From DATGEO01 sp035310015 (GTDB taxonomy: Bacteria; Chloroflexota; Dormibacteria; Dormibacterales; Dormibacteraceae): 19,889 bases of DNA. The notes beneath the pieces are model-generated. The model was not told the origin of the DNA. It was given only the letters and a program-made list of their open reading frames with translations, and did not search any database. Positions within the stretch are counted from its first letter, which is position 1. Each line of letters starts with the position of its first letter. Position numbers and translations under genes: made by a program. The stretch covers positions 1-19,889 of the forward strand of contig DATGEO010000058.1 in the NCBI GenBank assembly GCA_035310015.1, in the 5' to 3' direction. Of the stretch, positions 7,695 to 14,997 are shown piece after piece.

Positions 7695-7853
7695 GCGCTG
7701 ACATGCGCGACGTGGCCGGCGCCCGGAGGTCTCTTCACCGACCCTAGTCCTGGATCGGGCCCGTCCGCAGCTCCAACCACGCTAGGCGGCGTCCCCGGGT
7801 TCCGCGACCTGCTGCCCGAGGAGGCGGAGGTCGTCCGCGCCGCGCAGGAATCG
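7691..7853 (+). other. Unresolved hisZ 5' end: ATGA-coupled 18-codon ORF with possible +1 shift
   Basis: The frame of hisZ is open and encodes family-conserved sequence (GGVPGFRDLLPEEAE) from 7785, well before the first usable start codon in that frame, TTG 7854. Between the in-frame TGA at 7692-7694 and 7854 the frame has no ATG, GTG or TTG. In the neighbouring frame an ATG at 7691 overlaps the upstream stop (ATGA), as at most junctions of this operon. It reads 18 codons and then meets CCC-TAG at 7742-7747. A +1 slip of CCC to CCT would enter the hisZ frame. A Shine-Dalgarno-like GGAGGT sits at 7725-7730. A one-base sequencing or assembly error, a true frameshift mutation, recoding, or a CTG start at 7698 are all possible. 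Confidence 0.6.
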
Positions 7854-9044
7854 TTGCTCGGGGAGATGCGCCGGTGGGGCTACCGCCACGTCATCACCCC
7901 CATGGTCGAGACGACCGACGTGCTCGAGCTCGGTCTCGGCGCCGAGCAGCGGCGGCGCCTCTTCAAGTTCACCGACGCCGGCGGAGAGGTGGTGGCGCTG
8001 GTCGGCGAGCGCACGGTGCCGGTGGCGCGATTGGTCGCGGGCAAGCTGCGCTCCACGCCCCTGCCCGTTCGCCTGTGCTACGCCGGGCCGGTCCTCTCTT
8101 CTGATGCCGGGCGCTTCCACCAGCGGCGCGAGACGTACCAGGTCGGCGCGGAGCTGGTGGGTGCTCGCGGCGCGATCGCTGACGCCGAGGTGATCGCGCT
8201 GGCGGCCCGCTGCCTGGAGGCCGCGGGTCTGCGCCGGTACCAGGTCGACGTCGGGCACGCCGAGTTCTTCCAGGGCATCATGGACGCGGTCAAGCTGCCC
8301 GACGCGGTCAAGGCCGGCGTCCGCGCCGCGCTCGCGGCCAGGGACTTCGTCGCGCTCGAAGAGCTGCTCGCGCGCACGAGCCTGCGCTCCGCCGAGCACG
8401 ATCTTTTGCTTCGCTTTCCGGCGCTGCGCGGGGGCGAGGAGATTCTCGACGCGGCCGCGGGCCTCGTCCGCAACAAGCGTTCGGAATGGGCGCTGAGCGA
8501 GCTCCGGCAGGTGCGCAGGCTCCTCGAACAGCACGGCCTCGGCGACATCGTGCGCCTCGACCTCGGCGCCATCCGCGATTTCGACTACTACACGGGGATC
8601 ATCTTCGAGGGCTACGGCCCCGACCTCGGCCGCCCGGTCGCCCAGGGAGGGCGTTACGACGGCCTGCTCGCGCGGTTCGGCCGGCCCGCCGCGGCCACGG
8701 GTTTCGTGGTCCAGCTCGACCTCGTGTGGGAGATGCTGCAGCACAGCCCGCACCCGCCGTCGATGCCGCGCCTCGACGCGGCCATCGCGTGGCACGACCC
8801 TGGGTTCGAGACCGCGCTCGGCCTGGGCTCGACGCTTCGCCTGTTCGGCATGAACGCCGTCGTCGACACGCAGCCGCGCGACGTGGAAGACGCCACGTCC
8901 TGGTGCCGCGCGCTCGGCGCGGCCAATCTTCTGCACTGCCGCAACGCGTCTTCGGTGTCGTGGACCGTGCCGGGACGGAAGGCGAAGCAGCTGACTCCAG
9001 ACGAGGTGGCGAGCCGCCTCGCCGCGTCGGCCAGGGGCCACTGA
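7854..9044 (+). CDS. hisZ: ATP phosphoribosyltransferase regulatory subunit HisZ (5' end unresolved)
   Basis: HisZ is a catalytically inactive relative of histidyl-tRNA synthetase that assembles with short-form HisG and is needed for its activity and histidine feedback. From TTG 7854 the product has 396 residues, but homology clearly extends at least 23 codons upstream to 7785, so this start truncates the conserved motif 1 region. Visible family blocks are RWGYRHVITPMVE, YAGPVLSSDAGR, TYQVGAELVGARG..DAEVIAL and FDYYTGIIFEGY, then GGRYDGLL. The anticodon-binding domain of true HisRS is not evident, and hisG follows with a TGATG overlap. Together these make HisZ much more likely than hisS. The real protein is probably about 420 residues or more. 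Confidence 0.88.
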   Translation: MLGEMRRWGYRHVITPMVETTDVLELGLGAEQRRRLFKFTDAGGEVVALVGERTVPVARLVAGKLRSTPLPVRLCYAGPVLSSDAGRFHQRRETYQVGAELVGARGAIADAEVIALAARCLEAAGLRRYQVDVGHAEFFQGIMDAVKLPDAVKAGVRAALAARDFVALEELLARTSLRSAEHDLLLRFPALRGGEEILDAAAGLVRNKRSEWALSELRQVRRLLEQHGLGDIVRLDLGAIRDFDYYTGIIFEGYGPDLGRPVAQGGRYDGLLARFGRPAAATGFVVQLDLVWEMLQHSPHPPSMPRLDAAIAWHDPGFETALGLGSTLRLFGMNAVVDTQPRDVEDATSWCRALGAANLLHCRNASSVSWTVPGRKAKQLTPDEVASRLAASARGH

Positions 9045-9697
9045 TGGCATCGCGCGCCCCCAAGGTTTCGATCGCGGTGCCGACGGGTGCGCTCCTGCCG
9101 GGCGCCCTGAAGCTCCTCTCGGCCGCCGACCTCACGCGTCTCAGTGCGCCCGAGCTCGGCCGCAAGCTGCTCGTCGAGCGCAGGGGAATCCGGGTCATCA
9201 TGGTCCGGCCCGCCGACGTCCCGGCCTACGTCGACCATGGCGCCGCCGACCTCGGGATCGTCGGCAAGGACGTGCTGTGGGAGTCGAACGGCCGCCACTA
9301 CGAGCTGGTCGACCTGCGCTTCGGCGCCTGCCAGCTCGTCTTCGCGGTGCCCGAGAGCTCGAAGCTGGCAGGTCCGGAGACGTGGCCGCCGCTGCTGCGC
9401 ATCGCGACGAAATATCCCCGCACGGCCGCGGCCTGGTTCGACGCGCGCGGGCAGGCGGTGGAGGTCGTTCTTCTTCACGGATCGGTCGAGCTCGCACCGC
9501 AGGTCGGGCTGGTGGACGGGATCGTCGACCTCACCGCGACGGGACGCACGCTGAAGGAGAACCGGCTGCGCGTGGCAGGTGTGCTCGGTTCGTCGACCGC
9601 GCGGCTGGTGGCCAACCAGGCGAGCCTCAAGACCCGAACCGAGGCGATGCAGGCGCTGGTCGGGCGCTTGCGAGAGGCCGTGAACAATGGCGGTTAG
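9044..9697 (+). CDS. hisG: ATP phosphoribosyltransferase catalytic subunit HisG, short form
   Basis: HisG catalyses the first step of histidine synthesis, ATP plus PRPP to phosphoribosyl-ATP. The 217-residue length is that of the short form, which lacks the C-terminal regulatory domain and depends on HisZ, encoded immediately upstream. Family motifs are ADLGIVGKDVL (about 69-78), GSVELAPQVGLVD, and the PRPP-binding loop DGIVDLTATGRTL (159-171). The start ATG overlaps the hisZ stop as TGATG, with AGGGG six bases upstream. The gene overlaps hisD by 11 bases. The protein appears complete. Confidence 0.95.
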   Translation: MASRAPKVSIAVPTGALLPGALKLLSAADLTRLSAPELGRKLLVERRGIRVIMVRPADVPAYVDHGAADLGIVGKDVLWESNGRHYELVDLRFGACQLVFAVPESSKLAGPETWPPLLRIATKYPRTAAAWFDARGQAVEVVLLHGSVELAPQVGLVDGIVDLTATGRTLKENRLRVAGVLGSSTARLVANQASLKTRTEAMQALVGRLREAVNNGG

Positions 9698-10958
9698 GAG
9701 ATTCGACGTCGGATCGTGGCTCGACTCGCCGGCCTCTCGCCGGCGGCTCGACCTCTCCGAGTTCGCCGAGCAGCGCGCGGCGGTGCAGGAGATCTGCGCG
9801 CGCGTCGCCGGGGAGGGCGATGCCGCGCTGCGCGAGTACGGTGCGCGATTCGACGGCTGGACGCCCGACGGCGCTGGCTCATTTCGGGTGCCCCCCGGAG
9901 AGGTCAAAGCCGCGGCCCGGCGTCTTCCCGCCGCGGATCTGGCCGCGCTCGAGTTCGCCGCGCAGCGGATCCGCGAGTTTCACGGCGCCCAGGCCGGCGC
10001 GGCGACCAGCGGCTCGCCAGGGCTGAAGCTGCTGACGCGGCCCGTGCGCAGGGCCGGCGTCTACGCGCCGGGCGGCCGCGCCGCCTATCCATCCACCGTC
10101 CTGATGACGGTCATCCCGGCGCGCATCGCCGGGGTGCGCGAGGTCGTGCTGTGCACGCCGCCGCGCGCCGACGGCACCGTGCCCACGGCGATCCTCGCGG
10201 CCGCGGACATCGCGGGAGTGGACGAGGTGTACCGCGTCGGCGGCGCGCAGGCGATTGCCGCGATGGCCTACGGCACGTCGTCGATTCCGCGCGTCGACGT
10301 GGTCGCCGGGCCCGGCAACATCTACGTGACCTTGGCCAAGCGCGAGGTCTTCGGTTCTGTCGGCCTCGACGGCATCGCGGGCCCCACCGAGGTGATGGTC
10401 ATCGCCGACGCGGGCGCGAGGCCGGACTTCATCGCGGCCGACCTGGCGGCGCAGCTGGAGCACGACCCGCTGGCCTGGGCGGTGCTGCTCACGGATTCGA
10501 GGCGGCTGGCGGATCGGGTCGAGGAAGAGCTGGACTCTCTCGTCAAAGGCCTCGAGCGCGCGGAGATCATCCGCGCCGCGAACTGCTGCCTCGTCGTGAC
10601 CGACGACATGGCCCAGGCGGTGCAGCTCGCGAACGACTTCGCGCCCGAGCACCTGCTGGTGGTCGCCGAGGACGCGGCGCGCGTGGCGACCCAGATCGAG
10701 AACGCCGGCGCGGTCTTCGTGGGCGAGTACTCGACCGTGCCCCTGGGCGATTACTCCGCCGGACCGAACCACACGCTGCCCACGTCGGGCGCCGCGCGAT
10801 TTGGCTCGCCGCTCGGTGTGCACACGTTCATGAAGCGGTCCAGCGTGCTGAGCCTCAACCGCGGCGATCTCGAGATGCTTCGCGACGCGACGGTTCGTCT
10901 CGCGGCGATGGAAGGGCTTTCTGCGCACGGGCACGCTGTGGAGGTGCGCCTTGAGTAG
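9687..10958 (+). CDS. hisD: Histidinol dehydrogenase HisD
   Basis: HisD carries out the last two steps, oxidising L-histidinol to histidinal and then histidine with NAD+, using a bound zinc. The 423-residue protein matches the family length. By position and context the zinc ligands are Gln256 and His259 (AQLEHDP), Asp355 (LGDYSAGPNH) and His414 (GLSAHGH). The catalytic Glu321-His322 pair is in FAPEHLL. The NAD/substrate region YAPGGRAAYPSTVLM and DVVAGPGNIYV are intact. GAGAGG precedes the ATG. It overlaps hisG by 11 bases and hisB by 8, which indicates translational coupling. Confidence 0.97.
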   Translation: MAVRRFDVGSWLDSPASRRRLDLSEFAEQRAAVQEICARVAGEGDAALREYGARFDGWTPDGAGSFRVPPGEVKAAARRLPAADLAALEFAAQRIREFHGAQAGAATSGSPGLKLLTRPVRRAGVYAPGGRAAYPSTVLMTVIPARIAGVREVVLCTPPRADGTVPTAILAAADIAGVDEVYRVGGAQAIAAMAYGTSSIPRVDVVAGPGNIYVTLAKREVFGSVGLDGIAGPTEVMVIADAGARPDFIAADLAAQLEHDPLAWAVLLTDSRRLADRVEEELDSLVKGLERAEIIRAANCCLVVTDDMAQAVQLANDFAPEHLLVVAEDAARVATQIENAGAVFVGEYSTVPLGDYSAGPNHTLPTSGAARFGSPLGVHTFMKRSSVLSLNRGDLEMLRDATVRLAAMEGLSAHGHAVEVRLE

Positions 10959-11535
10959 GACCGCGAGCGTGGAGCGGCGCAGCAAGGAGACGCGGCTGTC
11001 GGCGCGCGTCGAGCTGGATGGGCGCTCGCGTGTGAAAGTCGCGACGGGCCTGCCGTTTCTCGACCACATGCTGGAGCAGGTCGCGCGTTACGCGGGCGTC
11101 GACCTGACGCTCAAGGGCTCGGGCGACGTGCACGTCGACGCGCACCACCTCGTCGAGGACGCGGGAATCGTGCTCGGGCAGGCGCTGTCCTCGGCGCTGG
11201 GTGACCGGGCCGGGATCGCGCGCTTCGCCTCGGCATACGCGCCCCTGGACGAATCGCTGGCGCGGGTCGTCGTCGACCTCGGCAAGCGGCCGTACCTGTC
11301 CTACAACGTACCGCTGCGCGGGCGCATCGGCACCCTCGAGTCCGAGGTCATCGAGGAGTTCTGGAAGGCGCTGTCGATTCACCTCGGCGCCACGATCCAC
11401 GTGGATCTGATTCGCGGCCGCAACCGCCATCACATCGCCGAATCGACGTTCAAGGCGCTGGGTCTCGCTCTGCGCGAGGCGATGAGCGCCGGCGGCGGGC
11501 CAGGCGTGCCGTCATCGAAAGGCCTGCTGGGGTGA
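10951..11535 (+). CDS. hisB: Imidazoleglycerol-phosphate dehydratase HisB (monofunctional)
   Basis: HisB dehydrates imidazole glycerol phosphate to imidazole acetol phosphate. The 194-residue protein is the monofunctional form, without the N-terminal histidinol-phosphatase domain found in enterobacteria, so the phosphatase must be encoded elsewhere. Metal-binding motifs are FLDHMLEQ, DAHHLVEDAG and NRHHIAESTFKALG, followed by the usual C-terminus PSSKGLLG. Translation starts at a TTG that overlaps the hisD stop. GGAGG upstream (about 10941-10945) supports this unusual start codon. Confidence 0.96.
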   Translation: MSRTASVERRSKETRLSARVELDGRSRVKVATGLPFLDHMLEQVARYAGVDLTLKGSGDVHVDAHHLVEDAGIVLGQALSSALGDRAGIARFASAYAPLDESLARVVVDLGKRPYLSYNVPLRGRIGTLESEVIEEFWKALSIHLGATIHVDLIRGRNRHHIAESTFKALGLALREAMSAGGGPGVPSSKGLLG

Positions 11536-12137
11536 GCGCGGCGCGCATCGCGATCGTCGACTACGGCGTCGGCAACCTGCGCTCGGTGCAGCGCGCGCTG
11601 GTGCAGGTGGGCGCCGAGCCCGCCATCACCTCAGACCTCGATCGGCTGAGCGAGGCCGGAGGGCTGGTGCTCCCAGGCGTGGGAGCTTTTGGCGCGGCGA
11701 TCGAGAAGCTCACTCAGAACGGCCTGGCCGAGCACGTCTCCGCCCTCGCGAGGGGCGGCAAGCCCGTCCTCGGCGTCTGCCTCGGCTACCAGCTGCTCTT
11801 CGACGAGTCGGCCGAAGGCGGGCGACACGCAGGCCTCGGGCTGCTGCCGGGCCGCGTGGTCGAGGTGCGTGGGACCGAGCACGTTCCCGTGATCGGTTGG
11901 AGCCGCGTGCGGCAGACTGCTCAGGCTCCGCTCTGGGCCGGCATCGACGACGGTGCGTACTTCTACTTCGTCCATTCGTTCGCGCCCGAAGCGTCGGAGT
12001 TCGCGATCGGCTGCAGCGACCACGCGCCGGCGGCCGCGGCCGCGCGCGGGAACGTGGTGGGGACGCAGTTCCATCCCGAGAAGAGCGGCCCCGACGGCCT
12101 GCGGATCTACCGCAACTTCGTGCGCATGTGCGCATGA
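11532..12137 (+). CDS. hisH: Imidazole glycerol phosphate synthase glutaminase subunit HisH
   Basis: HisH hydrolyses glutamine and channels ammonia to HisF, encoded two genes downstream. The 201-residue class I glutamine amidotransferase has its nucleophile Cys83 in GVCLGYQ and the rest of the triad, His181 and Glu183, in TQFHPEKSG. The N-terminus IAIVDYGVGNLRSVQRAL and the segment YFYFVHSFAP are typical of HisH. The GTG start overlaps the hisB stop as GTGA. The protein is complete. In many operons hisA follows hisH; here a methyltransferase gene does. Confidence 0.96.
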   Translation: MSAARIAIVDYGVGNLRSVQRALVQVGAEPAITSDLDRLSEAGGLVLPGVGAFGAAIEKLTQNGLAEHVSALARGGKPVLGVCLGYQLLFDESAEGGRHAGLGLLPGRVVEVRGTEHVPVIGWSRVRQTAQAPLWAGIDDGAYFYFVHSFAPEASEFAIGCSDHAPAAAAARGNVVGTQFHPEKSGPDGLRIYRNFVRMCA

Positions 12138-12889
12138 CGGATCACGTCGCCACCAACCGCGCCCGCTGGGACGCCGATGCGCCCAGGTGGGTCGAGGCGG
12201 GCCATCAGAACTGGGCCGAGAACGAGCTGCGGTGGGGCATCTGGCACACGCCGGAGTCGATGGTCCATTTCCTGCCTGACGTCGACGGCCTCGACGTGGT
12301 GGAGCTCGGCTGCGGCACCGCATACGTGTCGTCCTATGTCGCCCGCCGCGGCGGACGGGTCGTGGGGCTCGACAACTCGCGCGCCCAGCTGGCGACCGCG
12401 CGGCGGTTTCAACGCGAGTTCGGCGTCGACTTCCCGCTGATCCACGCGGACGCCGAGCGGGTGCCGCTGGCCGCGGAGAGCTTCGACCTCGCCATCAGCG
12501 AGTACGGGGCGGCCATATGGTGTGATCCCTACCGGTGGATCCCGGAGGCCGCGCGCATCCTGCGCCCTGGAGGGCGGCTGCACCTCCTCGGCAACAGCGC
12601 GCTGCTGATGCTGACCATGCCCGACCTCGAGGCCGACGGGCCGGCCGGCGAGCGCCTGATTCGCGACTACTTCGGCATGCACCGCTTCGAGTGGCCCGAC
12701 GATCCGGCCATCGAGTTTCACCTCGGCTACGGCGACTGGATCCGCCTGTTTCGCGCCAGCGGGTTCGAGGTCGAGGACCTCGTCGAGGTGCGGCCGCCGG
12801 AGGGCTCCACGACGCGACACCCGCTGGCCACCCTCGAATGGTCGCGGCGGTGGCCCTGCGAGGACGTGTGGAAGGTCCGCAAGAAATGA
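12134..12889 (+). CDS. Class I SAM-dependent methyltransferase inside the his operon
   Basis: This 251-residue Rossmann-fold methyltransferase has motif I VVELGCGTA (55-63), the ribose-binding acidic end of strand 2 at GLD80, and the later motifs DLAISEYGAAIW and ILRPGGRLHLLGNS. The C-terminus LEWSRRWPCEDVWKVRKK resembles a subgroup of small-molecule-type methyltransferases of high-GC bacteria. It overlaps hisH by ATGA and hisF by ATGA, so it must be co-translated with the IGP synthase subunits. No target is evident. It is not hisA: it lacks the TIM-barrel phosphate-binding motifs and the family's N-terminal aspartate block. It may be a passenger gene, or it may modify a metabolite or protein of unknown identity. 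Confidence 0.88.
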   Translation: MTDHVATNRARWDADAPRWVEAGHQNWAENELRWGIWHTPESMVHFLPDVDGLDVVELGCGTAYVSSYVARRGGRVVGLDNSRAQLATARRFQREFGVDFPLIHADAERVPLAAESFDLAISEYGAAIWCDPYRWIPEAARILRPGGRLHLLGNSALLMLTMPDLEADGPAGERLIRDYFGMHRFEWPDDPAIEFHLGYGDWIRLFRASGFEVEDLVEVRPPEGSTTRHPLATLEWSRRWPCEDVWKVRKK

Positions 12890-13647
12890 CGGCCAAGCGG
12901 ATCATCCCTTGCCTCGACGTCGACGGCGGCCGCGTCGTCAAGGGCGTGCGCTTCCAGCGGCTGCGCGACGCCGGCGATCCCGCGGAGCTGGCTGCGCTTT
13001 ACGACCGTGAGGGCGCGGACGAGATCGTCTTTCTCGACATCACGGCGACGTCCGAAGGCCGCCGCATCCTGCTCGACGCTGTGGCGCGGACGGCGGACCA
13101 GGTGTTCATCCCGCTCACGGTCGGCGGCGGGGTGCGGTCCGAGGACGACGTGGCCGAGCTGCTCACGCACGGCGCGGACAAGGTGTCGCTGAACAGCTCG
13201 GCGCTCGCGGATCCGACCCTCCTCACGCGCTGCGCCGGCATCTTCGGCTCCCAGTGTGTTGTGCTCGCGATCGATGCGCGCCGGCGCCCCGATGCGGATG
13301 GCTGGGAGGTGTTCAGCCACGGCGGCCGCCGCGCCACGGGCCGTGACGCCGTCGAGTGGGCGAGCGAAGGCGAGCGCGCCGGTGCGGGGGAGATCCTTTT
13401 GACCTCGATGGACCGCGACGGCACCCACGACGGCTATGACGTCGACCTGCTGCGCGCGGTGACGTCCGCCGTGCGCGTGCCCGTGATCGCGTCCGGCGGC
13501 GCCGGCAGCGCATCGCACATGTACGAGGCGCTGGCCGCGGGCGGCGCCGAGGCCGCGCTCGCGGCGTCGATCTTTCATTTCGGCGAGGTTTCGATCCGCG
13601 ACGTCAAACAGGACCTCGCGGCTCGAGGGTTGGAGATCAGGCCATGA
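12886..13647 (+). CDS. hisF: Imidazole glycerol phosphate synthase cyclase subunit HisF
   Basis: HisF is a TIM-barrel cyclase that uses HisH-derived ammonia to convert PRFAR into imidazole glycerol phosphate and AICAR. The chosen ATG at 12886 gives 253 residues, the standard length, and overlaps the methyltransferase stop as ATGA; the frame is open further upstream but that is the other gene's territory. Catalytic Asp11 (IIPCLDVDGGRVVKG) and Asp130 (VLAIDARR) are present. The phosphate-binding loops VGGGVRSEDD and IASGGAGSASH are present too. The sequence VVKGVRF and LDITAT mark HisF rather than HisA. Confidence 0.97.
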   Translation: MTAKRIIPCLDVDGGRVVKGVRFQRLRDAGDPAELAALYDREGADEIVFLDITATSEGRRILLDAVARTADQVFIPLTVGGGVRSEDDVAELLTHGADKVSLNSSALADPTLLTRCAGIFGSQCVVLAIDARRRPDADGWEVFSHGGRRATGRDAVEWASEGERAGAGEILLTSMDRDGTHDGYDVDLLRAVTSAVRVPVIASGGAGSASHMYEALAAGGAEAALAASIFHFGEVSIRDVKQDLAARGLEIRP

Positions 13648-13946
13648 ATCCGGATTTCTCGAAAGGGCTCGTCCCGGCAGTCGTCCAGAGCGCCGACACC
13701 GGGCTTGTCTTGATGGTGGCGTACATGGACGCCGAGTCCTGGAAGAAGACCCGCGAGACGGGACGGGCGTGGTTCCACTCCCGGGAGCGGGGGCTCTGGG
13801 AGAAGGGCGCGACCTCCGGCAATTTCATGGAGGTGATCGAGGCTCGGCTCGACTGCGACGCGGATGCGATCCTGCTGCGGGTCAATCCCGCCGGCCCCGC
13901 GTGCCACACCGGCGCAGCATCGTGCTTCTTCAACCTGCCCGACTGA
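13644..13946 (+). CDS. hisI: Phosphoribosyl-AMP cyclohydrolase HisI
   Basis: HisI hydrolyses the ring of phosphoribosyl-AMP. The 100-residue protein is the monofunctional form with no fused HisE pyrophosphohydrolase. Zinc-ligand cysteines 71, 87 and 94 lie in LDCDADAILLRV and GPACHTGAASC, and magnesium-binding aspartates 70, 72 and 74 are intact. The active-site block WFHSRERGLWEKGATSGN is typical. The ATG overlaps the hisF stop (ATGA), and GGAG lies 8 bases upstream. Its stop codon touches the first ARG box of the arg operon, so no terminator separates the two pathways. Confidence 0.96.
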   Translation: MNPDFSKGLVPAVVQSADTGLVLMVAYMDAESWKKTRETGRAWFHSRERGLWEKGATSGNFMEVIEARLDCDADAILLRVNPAGPACHTGAASCFFNLPD

Positions 13947-13981
13947 TGCATCGTTATGCATCCAAATGTATACTTATGCGC
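13946..13981 (+). promoter_or_regulatory. Tandem ARG-box pair (probable ArgR operator)
   Basis: Box 1 (13946-13961, ATGCATCGTTATGCAT) is a perfect match to the TGNAT-N4-ATNCA core of ARG boxes. Box 2 (13966-13981, ATGTATACTTATGCGC) matches except for the last A, which is G. Their centres are 20 bp apart, close to the 21 bp or so of classical box pairs bound by an ArgR hexamer on one DNA face. The pair fills the gap between hisI and argC, and argR is encoded in this operon. It is assigned by pattern, not by experiment. Confidence 0.8.
13969..13974 (+). promoter_or_regulatory. -10 hexamer of the arg operon inside ARG box 2
   Basis: TATACT differs from TATAAT at one position. Transcription would start about 7 bases later, near 13981-13984, at or just before the argC ATG. 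The -35 region (about 13946-13951, ATGCAT) is a poor match. ArgR on either box would cover the promoter. Confidence 0.5.
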
Positions 13982-13983
13982 CC

Positions 13984-14997
13984 ATGTCTGAGCGGGTAAG
14001 GGCTGCCGTCGCCGGTGCCAACGGGTACGCGGGCGTGACGCTCGTCCACCTGCTGGCGCGCCATCCGGGCGTCGAGCTGGTTCAGCTCACGTCACGATCC
14101 TTCGCCGGCAAGCCTTACTCCGATGTGTTTCCGCTGCTGGGCCTGGACGGCACGTTCGACGCCGAACCCGATCCCGCGGGCAAGGACGTGATCTTCAGCT
14201 GCCTGCCCCACAACGCCGGCGCAGCGCATGCGGCGCGCTGGCTCGAGGCGGGAGTGAAGGTCGTGGACATGTCTGCGGACTTCCGGCTCAAGGACGCCGG
14301 CGCATATCCCCGCTGGTACAAGCAGGAGCATCCGGCGCCGGAGCTGCTCGCCCGCGCGGTGTTCGGCCTGCCCGAGCTCCACTCCGAAGAGCTCGAGGGT
14401 GCCGACCTGGTCGCCGTGCCCGGCTGCTACTCGACCGCCACGATCCTCGCCCTGGCGCCCGCCGCTGCTGCCGGCCTCCTCGGCCCGGACGTGGTCGTGG
14501 ACGCGAAGTCGGGGGTCAGCGGCGCCGGGCGTTCGCCCGGCCCGGGCGTCCACTTCAGCGAGGTCAACGAGTCGCTGGGCGCCTACGCAATCGGCGGCCA
14601 CCGCCACCAGCCCGAGATCACGCAGGAGCTCGGCGCGCTCCATGCCAACGGCCTTCGGGTCACGTTCGTGCCGCACCTCGTCCCCATGACGCGCGGCATC
14701 CTCGCCACCTGCTACTTCGACCTCAAGGGTTCGCTGGACCAGCTGCAGGGCGTTTACGCGGAGTTCTACTCCGGCCAGCCGTTCACGAAGCTCGTGCCGC
14801 ACACGCCGGCCACGAAGCTGGCGAGCCATTCGAACCTCTGCCTGATCAACGTCAGCGCGCAGGGCGACAAGGCGATCGTCACCTCGGCCCTCGACAACCT
14901 CATGAAGGGCGCGTCCGGTCAGGGCGTCGAGTGCTTCAACATCGTGTTTGGCTTCGACCGCGCCACGGCGCTCGAGTCGGCGGCGCAATGGCCGTGA
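13984..14997 (+). CDS. argC: N-acetyl-gamma-glutamyl-phosphate reductase ArgC
   Basis: ArgC reduces N-acetylglutamyl phosphate to the semialdehyde with NADPH, the third step of ornithine synthesis. The 337-residue protein begins MSERVRAAVAGANGYAG, the dinucleotide-binding motif expected at the N-terminus. The catalytic Cys148 is in VPGCYSTA, and GGHRHQPEI supplies the active-site histidine region. An in-frame ATG at 13966 would add six residues, but it lies in the operator and upstream of the likely transcript start. No Shine-Dalgarno site precedes 13984, so the message may be leaderless. It overlaps argJ by 10 bases. Confidence 0.95.
   Translation: MSERVRAAVAGANGYAGVTLVHLLARHPGVELVQLTSRSFAGKPYSDVFPLLGLDGTFDAEPDPAGKDVIFSCLPHNAGAAHAARWLEAGVKVVDMSADFRLKDAGAYPRWYKQEHPAPELLARAVFGLPELHSEELEGADLVAVPGCYSTATILALAPAAAAGLLGPDVVVDAKSGVSGAGRSPGPGVHFSEVNESLGAYAIGGHRHQPEITQELGALHANGLRVTFVPHLVPMTRGILATCYFDLKGSLDQLQGVYAEFYSGQPFTKLVPHTPATKLASHSNLCLINVSAQGDKAIVTSALDNLMKGASGQGVECFNIVFGFDRATALESAAQWP

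Noticed and set aside
7854..9044. Histidyl-tRNA synthetase (hisS)
   Set aside because: No evident anticodon-binding domain, and the gene directly precedes a short-form hisG, which requires HisZ.
7782..9050. 422-residue minus-strand frame opposite hisZ
   Set aside because: Shadow of hisZ; composition dominated by Arg, Glu, Ala with no recognisable motif.
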